From NCBI GenBank assembly GCA_035222895.1, contig JAVYIG010006551.1, positions 1 through 64,000 of the forward strand: a stretch of 64,000 bases of DNA, read 5' to 3'. The notes beneath the pieces were generated by a model. The model was not told the origin of the DNA. It did no database searches and was given only the letters and a program-made list of their open reading frames with translations. Shown here piece after piece: positions 22,501 through 32,878 of the stretch. The DNA is from Strongylocentrotus droebachiensis (taxonomy: Eukaryota; Echinodermata; Echinoidea; Camarodonta; Strongylocentrotidae). The translations under genes and the position numbers were made by a program. Every line of letters begins with the position of its first letter. Positions within the stretch are counted from its first letter, which is position 1.

Positions 22501-24195
22501 TCCTATTTGTATGTGAGGTTCAAAACAGCTTTGCGTTTATCGATCTCTCAGAAACGTGATTCTGGCTGTATGTCACATACAAAACGCACCTTTTTGCGTC
22601 TTTAGATATCATATCTAAAGCCCTTTAAAAAAGGCTTTGCGTTTATCTACTTCTAAATTTGCCTGAAAGACGTTTGAGAAACCTGATTCTAGCCAAAAAT
22701 TTGCTAGATAAACGCAACCTATGTAGATCCCATGGTTCACGGTTCGAGTCCCACCGCGGTACTAATGTCCTTTGGCAATGGGGGGCGTTTCACAAAACTT
22801 GTCATCGGTGACAAATGACAGTTTTTGTTATAAGCTACGGAAATCCTTGCTCTGATTGGTTATCAGCAGATTTGCCACTGATTTTTTTCATTTGTCATTG
22901 AAAAAATGCTTTGTGAAACGGGCCATTGGTGTCAAATGGGTGGGTACCCGGTAGGATGCGAACGTTAGTGTGGTTTGATTGCAATGTGTGCGCTTGTGAA
23001 ATGGCACCTGCCGGGATCCCCCCCCCCCCCCCTTCCTCCAGAGGCGTCTTTTTTTTTCGTACGCAAGCAAGCCCAGATTGAAACATAAAAATGCCTTTAT
23101 CCCTAAAAATACCTTACAGGCGCGGGGCTAGGGTGCAATGAAAACCCCGACAAATCGTAAAAGCTTTTAAATTCTTAACGACTATCAAGGCCCTGTTCGA
23201 AGAGAGGAGCAAAATTCATCCAAAATTTACCTTCACGTATCTCCCTTGTTCTGGCTTCAAAGCTAATTAACATTCCACAGTACATACAAAATGATAATAT
23301 TATTCTTCAAATCAATTTTCATCCAAAACTGTGGGGTATTTTTTTTAATATAGGCATTTTTCTGTTTCAGAGGTCAGTGAATCTGGGCTAGCTTGCGTAC
23401 GAAAAAATAAGACGTCCTCCGGGTTAGAGCGTGCGCACTATCATGTGCAGATAAGCGAATGAATCCAGTGACCGGAGTACCCGCCCCCCCCCCCCCTCCC
23501 CACTCCGGGGTCGAAATGACCGCATGCGTGTTACCAAAATGTCCGGTAAAGGGGTACTTTTCGTGCGACAAAGTCCGGCCCGAGAATTGTAGAAAAAGGG
23601 GTGTATTTGACTTTTCACCCGGACATTTCTTTAAAAAGGGTTTTTTTTTCTTTTTTTCTCTCATCTCTTTGGACTCCTGAGAAATTATTCCGAATTTAGG
23701 GGGGTACATTGAGCATTTTTCCGTATTTAGGGGGGTCTCTAAGGCAGGAAAAGCCCGCGAAAAGCCCGCGAAAAGCCCGCGATAGAGGGGTTCGGAAATG
23801 TTGGCAGTCCTCAGATAGGGGGTGATTTCAAAAAGAGGGAACGAGCATATGCGTACCCTAAATAACACTGAGTGGGGGGGGGGGGGGGCGGGCCGGAGTA
23901 ATATAATAATTACAATGTGATCGCTTTGATCATCCACATTCACTATAGAAACGCAGTATTGAGCGCTATTAACAATGTGACTATTATCATTATTACTATT
24001 ACTACTATTATTATTATTATCATGATCATTATAATTATAATTAGTTTTTATTATGTATGCTTACCTGTAGCAGTTACTCTGGAAGGCTGTCCACAGAGGA
24101 GGACACCCACACCCTCCGGCTTGGCAGCCCGGTAGGACCGGCAGCATCACAGCTGACGATGCGATGACCAAGATCGTGACTATCTTGTTGAACAT
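19573..24195 (-). CDS. Echinoidin-like C-type lectin L2 (3 exons; WFD variant)
   Basis: Secreted lectin, 184 residues. Exon 1 is 24065-24195, exon 2 20589-20763 and exon 3 19573-19821, with intact GT/AG sites and phases. Exon 1 is nearly the same as in L1. Exon 2 reads ITWHGAEMHC. Exon 3 begins AAGPRVWIGLHDQ and has QPNSWGGNEDC, but the calcium motif that should be WND is WFD (YKWFDLGCD), which replaces one calcium-coordinating asparagine. C-terminus YLCKLPQW. Calcium and sugar binding may be weak or changed; this is an inference. Intron 1 is long (3.3 kb) and contains five or more nested insertions, listed separately. Upstream lie the promoter-proximal repeat and a CT tract, then a short minisatellite before L3. 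Confidence 0.88.
21467..22123. mobile_element. Mariner/Tc1-like MITE with long inverted arms (L2 intron 1)
   Basis: Starts TACAGTGTGAGTCC and ends GACGCACATGGTA. The two halves are inverted copies of each other over about 200 bases, each passing through GTATGTGTTCACGC or its complement. L5 and L7 have the empty site GATCTATAGAGG, which shows a TA target duplication. A GT-rich microsatellite has grown in the middle (about 21805-21850). No transposase is present. Confidence 0.8.
22155..22262. repeat. Short fold-back palindrome in L2 intron 1
   Basis: ATACCTATTGTTCAGGGGGG on the left and CCCCCCTGAACAATAGGTAT on the right form a hairpin, and the arms extend to ATGGGCGTAAAT and GATTGACGCCCAT. It is part of a roughly 570-base insertion (about 22155-22724) into the SINE head, flanked by CTATG on both sides. 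Confidence 0.7.
22286..22353. repeat. Short tandem repeat, CCCCACTAT units
   Basis: Alternating ACCCCACTATTGA and ACCCCACTATCAT units, about five in all, within the insertion into the SINE head of L2 intron 1. Confidence 0.8.
22781..22925. mobile_element. Small MITE, GTTTCACAAA termini (L2 intron 1)
   Basis: Begins GGGGCGTTTCACAAAACTTG and ends GCTTTGTGAAACGGGCC, an inverted pair. Inner arms TTGTCATCGGTGACAAATGA and CATTTGTCATTGA also pair. Shortened versions occur in L8 (62546-62658) and L3 (about 28698-28723). Confidence 0.7.
23036..23421. mobile_element. MITE with TCGTACGCAAGC termini (L2 intron 1)
   Basis: Left end GGCGTCTT...TCGTACGCAAGC and right end GCTTGCGTACGAAAAAATAA then GACGTCCTCC pair over about 40 bases. 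A second copy is at 62758-63154 in L8. L3 keeps only a terminal trace (TGACGTCCTCCGGAG near 28730). No coding capacity. Confidence 0.75.
23480..23892. mobile_element. Poly-C-ended TIR element with 8-bp target duplication
   Basis: The SINE body sequence GACCGGAGTA is interrupted here, and CCGGAGTA stands on both sides (23472-23479 and 23893-23900). The element starts CCCGCCCC...CCCACTC and ends GAGTGGGG...GGCGGG. An 8-base duplication fits hAT-like transposition. Only L2 carries it. Reading frames across it are not protein-like. Confidence 0.75.
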
Positions 24196-24259
24196 TTTGG
24201 CTACAAATAAACGTCTGTCTTTTAGCAACTGTTCACAGCAATATGAAAAAATATATGTT

Positions 24260-24714
24260 TTGAATATGATGGATGTTGACCTGATAATATCCCGATACTC
24301 AGAATCTATAGAAGGCAGAGCTTGTTTTGTTGTTTTTAGTGTATACGCCCATAAAGTGTAAGTTTTCATATTAAAAAAAAAAGGTTTTTAATATGACGGA
24401 TGTTGGCACTAAGATAACAAAATGTAGGAAATCCGCTCCAGTTAAATGGACTAATTTCCTTTCTTTCTCTCTCTTCGTGTCTCTCTCTCTCATACATACA
24501 TACACTCTCTCTATCTGCCTATCGTTCTATCTCTCTCCCTCTCGTCTATCAAATATCCCTATCTCTTTCTTCACCCATTCATATTTAGGTCAAACTATTT
24601 TGCTACTCTCAAATCATTTGATAGGATTCTTAAAATGAAACATCTAATTCGCCAAACATTTTGTAATCTTACAGGCAATTTTATTTGACTATGTCAAGGA
24701 AATAAGATGGGGTC
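24260..24714. repeat. L2 upstream flank: 139-bp repeat and CT tract
   Basis: About 1.3 units of the promoter-proximal repeat, then the CT tract (about 24460-24560) and the AATCTTACAGGCAATTTTATT segment shared by all copies. Confidence 0.6.
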
Positions 24715-24955
24715 GTTTACAAATCATTATTCCCAAAGAAGTAGTTTACACACATTACAATATGGTATTTTACAAACATCACGAATAAGGTAGATTACAC
24801 GCATTACCACTCTGGTACTTTACACATATTACCAGTGTGGTCGATTACACACGTAACTTATGTGGTCGTTCACATCTATTACCATTGTAGTACCTTAACA
24901 CATCAACATTGTGGTCGTTACACGCATTACCACTGTGGTAGTTTATACACACAGT
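24715..24955. repeat. 25-bp minisatellite, array C (between L2 and L3)
   Basis: About nine drifted units (ACGCATTACCACTGTGGTAG and variants). The shortest well-formed array, in the shortest intergenic gap (about 1.1 kb). Confidence 0.8.
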
Positions 24956-25061
24956 CGTGTCATGTAATGTCATGTAACTTATCCAACTAAAGCTATTATG
25001 AATTTAGTTTACCTTTACTGTAACTGTTTATGATTATATTTCTTTTAGTAAATTGATCTCT

Positions 25062-25183
25062 ATACCATTAAGGCTGACAGATGCATCAAGACTGGCTGCG
25101 GACAGAAAAACTTGGCATACCATCATCATACAGAAGCCACCACGAGGCCCCTGGCCTGCGTGGACGGCATAAGTCAAGTCAAG
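25062..25183 (+). mobile_element. Short LINE 3' fragment with target-site duplication
   Basis: Encodes DASRLAADRKTWHTI and a stop, like the extreme C-terminus of many LINE reverse transcriptases, and ends in GTCAAGTCAAG. It is flanked by AAATTGATCTCT on both sides (25050-25061, 25184-25195), where other copies have this sequence once (AGTAAATTGATCTCTGTAAAC). A heavily 5'-truncated insertion, only in L3's 3' flank. Confidence 0.75.
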
Positions 25184-25291
25184 AAATTGATCTCTGTAAA
25201 CTTTTACCAGTTAAAAAGAAATTTCCGAATGGACAATATATACCTAATTTCCATTTCCATTTCACTTTCAATTTGTCGTAATTTACACACA

Positions 25292-28200
25292 TTACCACTG
25301 TGGTAGTTTACACACATAAGCTCTAGCAACATATTGGCTGTCACCGTCCGTATCACAAGCGAGATCATTCCACATATATTCGTTGGACGAGTGAAACTCG
25401 GCGCAGTCCTGGTTTCCTTCATAGCTGTTAGGCTGTCCGCTCGCCCAGATCTCATAGTCTAGACTCGAGCCGTCACTCCATTCCCAGCTGGCTTCCGTAG
25501 TCTGATCATGCAGACCGATCCATACCCTGGTGGTTGTTATCTATTAGCAAAGAGGTGTGTAGCATTTATTTCACAGGGAATAATGCAAGGAGAAAGGATG
25601 GGGGAACAAGGAAAGAAAGAGTACGAAAGAGAAAAAGAGAGAGAGAGAGAGGGGGGATTCTCATGCTACATTCGGTGATCACTTTAATACAAACCTCTTT
25701 TACTGAGAGCCTTGTAATACATATTGAAACGTATAAAGCAAAAACAAATTATAAAAATGGGGAAAAACAACAGTGGACTTCCCCTTCATTGCTACCGGGG
25801 CTAGACTCGATAAGCTTCGCTTTTTCTAGCCCCATCTACATTACTTACCTTTTTATGTTTTAATGTTTATATTTTGTTAACTGATGTAGTTTTTCATTGT
25901 TCTTTTATGCTTATGTATCTGTTTTCACTTGCTCTATATGTCAAATGTGTACAATGTAATATGTTACCTTGTATATATTTTATTGGTTTTTAATGTGGAA
26001 AATAAATGAAATGAAAAAATGAAATTAGATAGGCCTAAGGAAACAAGATTGAGACTTGCTACCATACGAATTGAATAAGATTGTGAAGAATATGCTATTA
26101 TTACAAGGAAAAGAAATGTATGTAAAACATGTAAACGAGCCGGAATGAGTTTCGATCCGCTATTCAATCTGATCGCAATTTTGATGTATTTTGATTTTAG
26201 AATTACCTATAGCCCTAATGAGCACGCTGATCTTTCTCATTAACCGTTGGCTGGGACCGAGCATTAGCTTATACTTCATTTTACATTCGTTTACAGTATC
26301 ATTCTAGTATTCTTCGTTGTTTAAATCTTGCCATTTCATTATCAAATGTTATATTATTCATATTCCATCTCCCTTTCTTTCCCTTATTTCTTCGCCCTTC
26401 ACTTCCATATGAGTACCCTAAACAAGCTTATTCTTAATGAGATTTACGCCCTCTTCCTTTTAACAGTTGTTATGCATTCTCAACCCATCTTACATCATTA
26501 TATGTATTTAATATTTGAGTACCGTTTAATGTGAAAATATGGAAGAAATTAAATGCTACTTTGAAAAAAGAAAAGGAAAGTTAAAAGCGTACCACTTTAC
26601 TGCGGATGCTTTCATGAAGCACCGAAAGAAAGGTCATCTCTTCTTTCGAATGGATAGAAGTGAGATGTCCAAGGCTGATGGTAGAGTCAACATCAGAACA
26701 AGGAACGGAGAAACCAGAGCAGTGCATCTCAGCTCCATGCCAAGTAATGTTTCTCACCGAGAAATACCTAGCGAGAAATTAGGAAGATGACAATATTCCA
26801 AATGAACCTGAAAGATTTTTTGTTTACCTTAAAGATGTAAATCTGAAGTAGTGTCAGAAGACTACACTGCCTTTAAAGAAGGCGTTTACTCGCTTCAATT
26901 GTTCGTATTCTCCCAAAACTGTATTTATAATTATCATGCCGGCGCGGCAATGTTCATGAATACATTTAAATAGTAAAAATAACTCTAGAAATCTAGTGCG
27001 AGAACTTTACCCATTTATCGGCAAAGTAGATCAACCCTCTTAAACACAAATCGAGGTATGAAACACAGAAATAGATAGGTCAAATAGGTAAAATATTAAA
27101 TACGAATAAAAACACACACAAATGATGTAGAAATTAGCTATATCCATATGCAGGAAAAGCCAGCCGAGGGCGGGGTACTCGGTCTTGAGCACCATGCATG
27201 GTGGGTATGCGCGCTATATAAATATCCAATATCATTATTATTATTATTATAAAGGTCATTTTGGCAGAAAATATTACCCATTATTAGGGACTTCCATTCA
27301 AAACGCAGCCCATGCTTATGGTTTTGCCGTATTTCTATGTTCATAAATTTTGTTTTGCGCACGCTCGAGGAGGGGGGGGGGGGGGAGGGCAAATATAATG
27401 TACACGTACGTGGTTAGGGCCTTCTCCCACTGGTGGCAAGACTGTTTGGTCCAAACACCTGAGCCATTTCATGTCATTTTTAATATGAGGGCAAGAGCAC
27501 TCCTTTTCATACACATTCTATATTTTCCAAACGGACGTAACATGAACGACAAATCCCACAAATTATTCTTCGACATTACAAGATCTCAACGTTCTCTTGA
27601 AAACTGCAAATTAACAATCTCCTGATCTGCAGTGTAAGTCCAAAAAAGTTTACACCTAGAAAATTGCCAATTATTTTTAAAATCATCTATGAACAGTAAA
27701 TTATTATACATTTTACAAAAAACTGTATTATCCCAAATGATTTGGTATCATATGTGTGTGGTATGTGTTCACGCTGGGATGAACAGGAGACATTGTTTAA
27801 GAGAATGCAAAAGTTGTTTTGCGCCAAAGCAATACATGTGATGTTTGAATAAATCAATTGAAATTTGGGTATTAATTCTGTCTTTGCAGATCCAAATGAC
27901 ATCCTTAACAAAATTAATCATGCCACAGATATCAAATATAAAATATCAAAGAACATTTGTGCGCGCGCGCGTGTGTGTGTGTGTATGTGTGTGTGACTTT
28001 GTTTCTGCAAAAAGCAAATGCGATGCATCTCATTTTAGACATTCAATTTATTCTCTCAATTTGATACTTTGGCGCAAGTCGATTTTTGCACTCTCGCAAA
28101 CAATGCCTCCTCTTCATCTAAGTGTGGAAACATATCACGCAAAAATGATACCAAACGATCCGGGATATAAGGATATAATGTACTCCCCCTCCCCTTCCCT

Positions 28201-30005
28201 TCTTCCCTTTTTTTTAATTTTCGTTTGTATTGGTGTTTAGATTTTCTCTGCTTTCCTTTTTTTTTTCCTTTTCTCAACAATACAGTGTATACTTTTTAAG
28301 GGGTTGACGTTCATAAGGCTTATTGCCCTTTTTTGTTAACCCCACATTCCCATAAAATTTTGTTTGCTCCTTCCCTTTGTATATTTCTTGTAATCGATCT
28401 TTTATCTGTCTACAATGTGTGTATGTTTTAATGTTTTTTATGGAGAATGAAAAAAATGAAATGAAATGAAATGATATAACACTCTTTCAAAACATGTATG
28501 ATAACCTTTCGTTCATAGCTGACATTTAAAATAGATGACAATTTTCTGAACTTGTAAACTTTGTTTTGACTCACACGGTATAGAGGTATCGTTGTAGTGG
28601 ATAAGTCTATGTAGATCCCATGGTTCACGGTTCGAGTCCCACCGCGGTACTAATGTCCTTTGGCAAGACAATGATTTTCATTTGCCACCTTTAACCAGGG
28701 GGGCGTTTCACAAAACTTTGTGACGTCCTCCGGAGTAGAGCATTTGCACTTTCATGTGCAGATTAGCGAATGAATCCAATGACCGGGGTAATAATTACAA
28801 TGTAAACGCTTTGACTATAGAAACGCAGTATTGAGCGCTAATGTGACTATTATCATTATTACTATTACTATAGGATTTCCCGACCAAATTCGCGAGTTTG
28901 TCATTCGAATTCATTTTCTTTGCATTTAAGTTAGCGCAGATCAGCTTTGCCATGCCAATTATCATTCAATTTTCCCGATTTTGTATTTAATTTAGGATTT
29001 TGGTCGAAGGATTTCATAGATCTGTCATTCAATTTAGAAACTGTTCAACTAGCATTCAAATTAATTGTCACTTGTCGAGGCGTCATTTTTATCATTCAAA
29101 TTAACACCTGTCATTCGTATTCGAATTATGTTTATTCAAGTTAGGAATGTTAGGGGGAAGAAATGCAACACACGTTTACAGTTTTTAAAAAATGCAATTA
29201 AATACATGATTTGCCATTAAGGTCTGTTCTGTTATTCAATGTATTAATTTTGAGGACAAAACATATGTGTGTAGTCAGACATTAGGTAAAGAAGGGGCGA
29301 AATCAAGGGATATGGCATTTCTGAAAGAACATGTTCATATATACCCCGGAAAAGTGGGGATACAAAAACACCTACCCCAGTCACAATATTGTACCCTTCC
29401 TCCATAATGAAATTGTGACAAATTTATGATGAAACACAAGACAAATACAAAAGACAAAAGAAATAGAATAAGCTATAAAACGTGTGTAATAAACGAGAAA
29501 TGTATATTGACCATTAATTTTAGTGCACAAAGTGCGAATTTGAATGCTACAAATGAATTAGAATGCTAGAAGTACACCGTCGCGATGTCAGAAAATCGTG
29601 TTGCGCTAAATTGAATGACCAAATAGCGAAAGAAGCATTTTGTTCATTAATTTGAATGAAACATACATAGATTCTGACGAAAACTACATAGATTTGAAAT
29701 CTAGAAAAAGGAATATAAAACCGAGATATACCCGGCAGCACTAAAACCGTCGAATTTGAACGCAATACAAATTAATTTTAATGACAAACTCGCGACTTTG
29801 GCCGGGAAATTCTATACTATTATATTATTATCATGATTATTGCAATTACCATTATTATATTTATGTAAGCTTACCTGTAGCAGTTATTCTGGAAGGCTGT
29901 CCAAAATGGAGGACATCCACACCCTCCGGCTTGGCAGCCCGGTAGGACTGGCAGCATCACAGCTGACGATGCGATGACCAAGATCGTGACTATCTTGTTG
30001 AACAT
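25292..30005 (-). CDS. Echinoidin-like C-type lectin L3 (3 exons)
   Basis: Secreted lectin, 185 residues. Exon 1 is 29875-30005, exon 2 26593-26767 and exon 3 25292-25540, all open with matching phases. Exon 1 has PPFWTAFQNNCYR. Exon 2 has VLHESIRSKV where others have VLYES. Exon 3 begins ITTTRVWIGLHDQ and carries QPNSYEGNQDC, EYMWNDLACDTDGD and VCKLPQW. Intron 2 holds a LINE 3' end (about 25770-26025). Intron 1 (3.1 kb) holds a mariner-like MITE with a nested LINE tail, a SINE and a 944-base TIR element unique to this copy. The promoter-proximal repeat has about three units. Confidence 0.9.
25770..26025 (+). mobile_element. LINE 3' end in L3 intron 2
   Basis: A non-coding stretch with a GGGGCTAGACTCGATAAGC hairpin-like piece, ending in AAAATAAATGAAATGAAA repeats, typical of CR1-like LINE tails. 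L2 and L4 lack it at this site and run directly on to the GGCC(T/A)A(A/T)GG-like sequence. Confidence 0.55.
27629..28580. mobile_element. Mariner-like MITE with nested LINE tail (L3 intron 1)
   Basis: Same long-arm element as in L2 (GCAGTGTAAGTCC to TCACACGGTA). At about 28170-28480 it is interrupted by a non-coding piece ending AAATGAAATGAAATGATATAA, with GATATAA on both sides, a LINE 3' end. L8 has the same insertion at the same place. Confidence 0.8.
28585..28660 (+). repeat. SINE head in L3 intron 1
   Basis: GTTGTAGTGGATAAGTCTAT, then TAGATCCCATGGTTCACGG and the B-box GGTTCGAGTCC. The same start lies at about 62431-62502 in L8 and, split by an insertion, at 22132-22154 plus 22725-22760 in L2. 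Confidence 0.6.
28871..29814. mobile_element. 944-bp TIR element with subterminal motif clusters (L3)
   Basis: Ends are TAGGATTTCCCGACCAAATT and the inverse of TAGAATTTCCCGGCCAAAG, with the pairing continuing through TCGCGAGTTTGTCATT (about 36 bases with few mismatches). A TA stands outside each end. The left third has many TCATTCAAATTA-like words and the right third has their complements (TTTGAATG). No transposase frame. Unique to L3. Confidence 0.75.
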
Positions 30006-30059
30006 TTTGGCTACAAATGAACGTCTGTCTTTTCGCAAGTGTTCACAGCAATATGAAAA

Positions 30060-30445
30060 ATATATGTTTTGAATATGATGGATGTTGACCTGATAATGAG
30101 GAAATCTATCCCGATACTCAGAATATATAGAAGGCTGAGCTTGTTTTGTTGTTTTTAATGTATACGCCCATAAAGTGTAAGTTTTCACATTAAAAAAAAA
30201 ACGTTTTTGATATGACGGATGTTGGCACTAAGATAACGAAATATATCCCAATACCGTCAGATATCATAGAAGGCTGAGCTGGTTTCGTTGTTTTTAATGT
30301 ATACACCTATAAAGTGTAAGTTTTCACATTAAAAAAAAAACGTTTTTAATATGACGGATGTTGGCACTAAGATAACGAAATGTATCCCAATACCGTCATA
30401 AATCATAGAAGGCTGAGCTGGTTTCGTTGTTTGTAAACACCTATA
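30060..30445. repeat. Promoter-proximal 139-bp tandem repeat, L3 (about 3 units)
   Basis: Units begin near 30071, 30211 and 30349 (TATGACGGATGTTGG). Each contains AAGGCTGAGCT, TTTAATGTATAC and CATAAAGTGTAAGTTTTCAC. It starts about 60 bases upstream of the L3 ATG. Confidence 0.8.
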
Positions 30446-30734
30446 AGAAGGAAATCCGCTCCGGATTAAATGGACTAATTTCATTTCTTTCTCTCTCTTC
30501 GTGTCTCTCTCTCATACATACATACACTCTCTCTTTCTGTCTATCGTTCTATCTCTCTCCCGTCTCGTCTATCAAATATCCCTATCTCTTTCTTCACCCA
30601 TTCATAATTTAGGTCAAACTATTTTTCTACTTTGATTGGATTCCTAAAATGATACATCTGATTAGCCAAACATTTTGTAATCTTACAGGCAATTTTATTG
30701 TATTATGTCAACTTTGTCAAGGATATCAAATGGG

Positions 30735-31040
30735 GTCGTTTACAAATGACTATTACCAAAGTAGTAGTTTACGCACATTACCAATATGGTATTTTACAAA
30801 CAACACGAATATGGTAGATTTCACGCATTACCACTGTGGTAGTTTTAACATAATCATACTGTGGTTGTTTACACACATTGCCACTGTGGTATTTTAAACA
30901 TATTACGAGTTTGGTCGATTACACACGTAACTACTGTGGTCGTTCACACATATTCCCACTGCAGTACCTTAAACACATCACCACTGTGGTAGTTTACACG
31001 CATTACCACTGCGGTAGTTTACACGTAATTATACTGTGGT
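30735..31040. repeat. 25-bp minisatellite, array D left part
   Basis: Units of the standard type, closely matching array B left part, up to the LINE fragment junction CTGTGGTAGTTGATAAAG. Confidence 0.85.
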
Positions 31041-32110
31041 AGTTGATAAAGTAAGACATTCAGAACTTTTTGAAGAGCTGAAAAAGCTTGATATACATAG
31101 GAAAGATCTAAGACTGCTACAAAGTCTATATTGGAATCAGTTTGCATGCATCAGGGTAGAAGGAGAGTGTAGTGAATATATCAACATCATACGGGGAGTC
31201 AGACAGGGTTGTGTTATGTCGCCAGACCTGTTCAATATGTATAGTGAAATTATTCTAAGATAATTGGAAGATGAAAATGGGATACAAGTGGGTGGTCATT
31301 CAATCACAAATATTAGATATGCTGATGACACTGTTTTATTTTCTGAATCAGAGAAAGCTCTCCAAAGACTCCTGAATATAGTTGTAAAAGAAAGTGAGAG
31401 AATGGGACTAGGGATCAACTATACCAAGACAAAGTGCCTGGTGGTATCCAAGAAGAGCAGTCCAAAATGTAAATTGAAACTGAAAGAACAGACTATTAAA
31501 CAAGTCTCCTCATTTAACTACCTCGGCAGCATGATTACCGAGGATGCCAGATGCGAGACAGAGATCAAGAGAAGGATAGCTCTCGCTAAATCTGCATTTT
31601 CAAAGTTAGGCAAAATTCTGACAAATCGAACAATGTGTATGAGGACCAGAATAATGGTATTGAATTGTTACAACTACCCAGTACTTATGTATGGTAGTGG
31701 AACATGGACTTTAGCCTCTGATACTAAAAAGCGTTTGGAAAGTTGCGAAATGTGGTTTCTAAGAAGAATGATGAAAATCCCCTGGACTGACAAAGTTAGT
31801 AATGAGGAAGTTCTTACACGAGCTGGAGTGCAAAGGAAAATGATACGTGAGATGTTGATTAGGCAGTTGAAGTTCATGGGTCACATTACACGTAAAGAAG
31901 GCCTAGAGAATCTTGCTTTGACAGGGAAAATTGTGGGAAGAAGGAGTAGGGGAAGAAGGAGGATACTTTGGATGGACAGTCTGCAGAAATTGTTGGAAAA
32001 GAGAGGAGTGAAAGAACTGGGAGTGGTACTAATACAGAAGGCTAGGAGCCGAGGGTTGTGGAACAGCATGATCGCCAAAGTCAAACGATATGGCACTTAG
32101 AGAGAGAGAG
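31041..32110 (+). mobile_element. LINE reverse-transcriptase fragment, copy 2 (RTE-like)
   Basis: Nearly identical to the fragment at 17738, with the same truncation point, the same TAA after MYSEIILR, the same AG tail and the same minisatellite flanks, but without that copy's 4-base deletion or later stop. After the shared stop it stays open for 278 codons (IRYADDTVLFSES through VKRYGT). It therefore came with the surrounding DNA by segmental duplication, not by a second insertion. Confidence 0.88.
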
Positions 32111-32530
32111 AGTTTACACGTAATTATACTGTGGTAGTTTACACATATTACCACTGTGATAGTTTATACACATTCCCACTGCGGTAGATTACACGTAATT
32201 ATACTGTGGTAGTTTACACATATTACCACTGTGGTAGTTTATACACATTCCCACTGCGGTAGTTTACCCATATTACCACTATATTACTTTAAACTTATTC
32301 CCACTGTGGTTTACACTTCTTACTGCTGTGGTCGTTTACACACATTACTTCTGTGAGCTTTTACACATATAACCACTGATGTTGTTTACACACGTTAACA
32401 CTGTGGCAGTTTACACCCATTACCAATGTAGTCGTTTACTCACAATCCCACTGTAATACTTTAAACACATCGACATTGTGGTAGCTTTAATAAATACACA
32501 CATTGCCACTTTGGTAATTTACACAAAAAT
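32111..32530. repeat. 25-bp minisatellite, array D right part (3' of L4)
   Basis: Continuation of the array after the LINE fragment, colinear with array B right part unit by unit. Confidence 0.85.
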
Positions 32531-32878
32531 CCACTTATAAATCCATTTATCCATATATCCTTTTCCTTTTTTATTATCATCTACGATCTGATTTTGACTT
32601 TCTCTCTTTCTATATTTTCTTCACTGCTCTACCCATCCCCTCTGCCTACCTAACTTTGGTCCTCTTCGACTCATCCTCATTGTACAAAAGTTATTTCATG
32701 TAACTTACCCAACTAAATCTTTTGTGAATTTAGTTATTTGTTACTGTAAATGTTTATGATTATGATTTTTTTTCTCGTAAATTGATCTCAGTAGTTCTTG
32801 CCAATGAAAAAAACAATCCATATGGACAATTAATACTTAATTTCAATGTTAATTTCAATTTGTGGTAATTAATACACA

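Noticed and set aside
23374-23943. 189-codon minus-strand frame in L2 intron 1
   Set aside because: It spans the poly-C-ended transposon, its target duplication and SINE sequence; composition is driven by the C tract.
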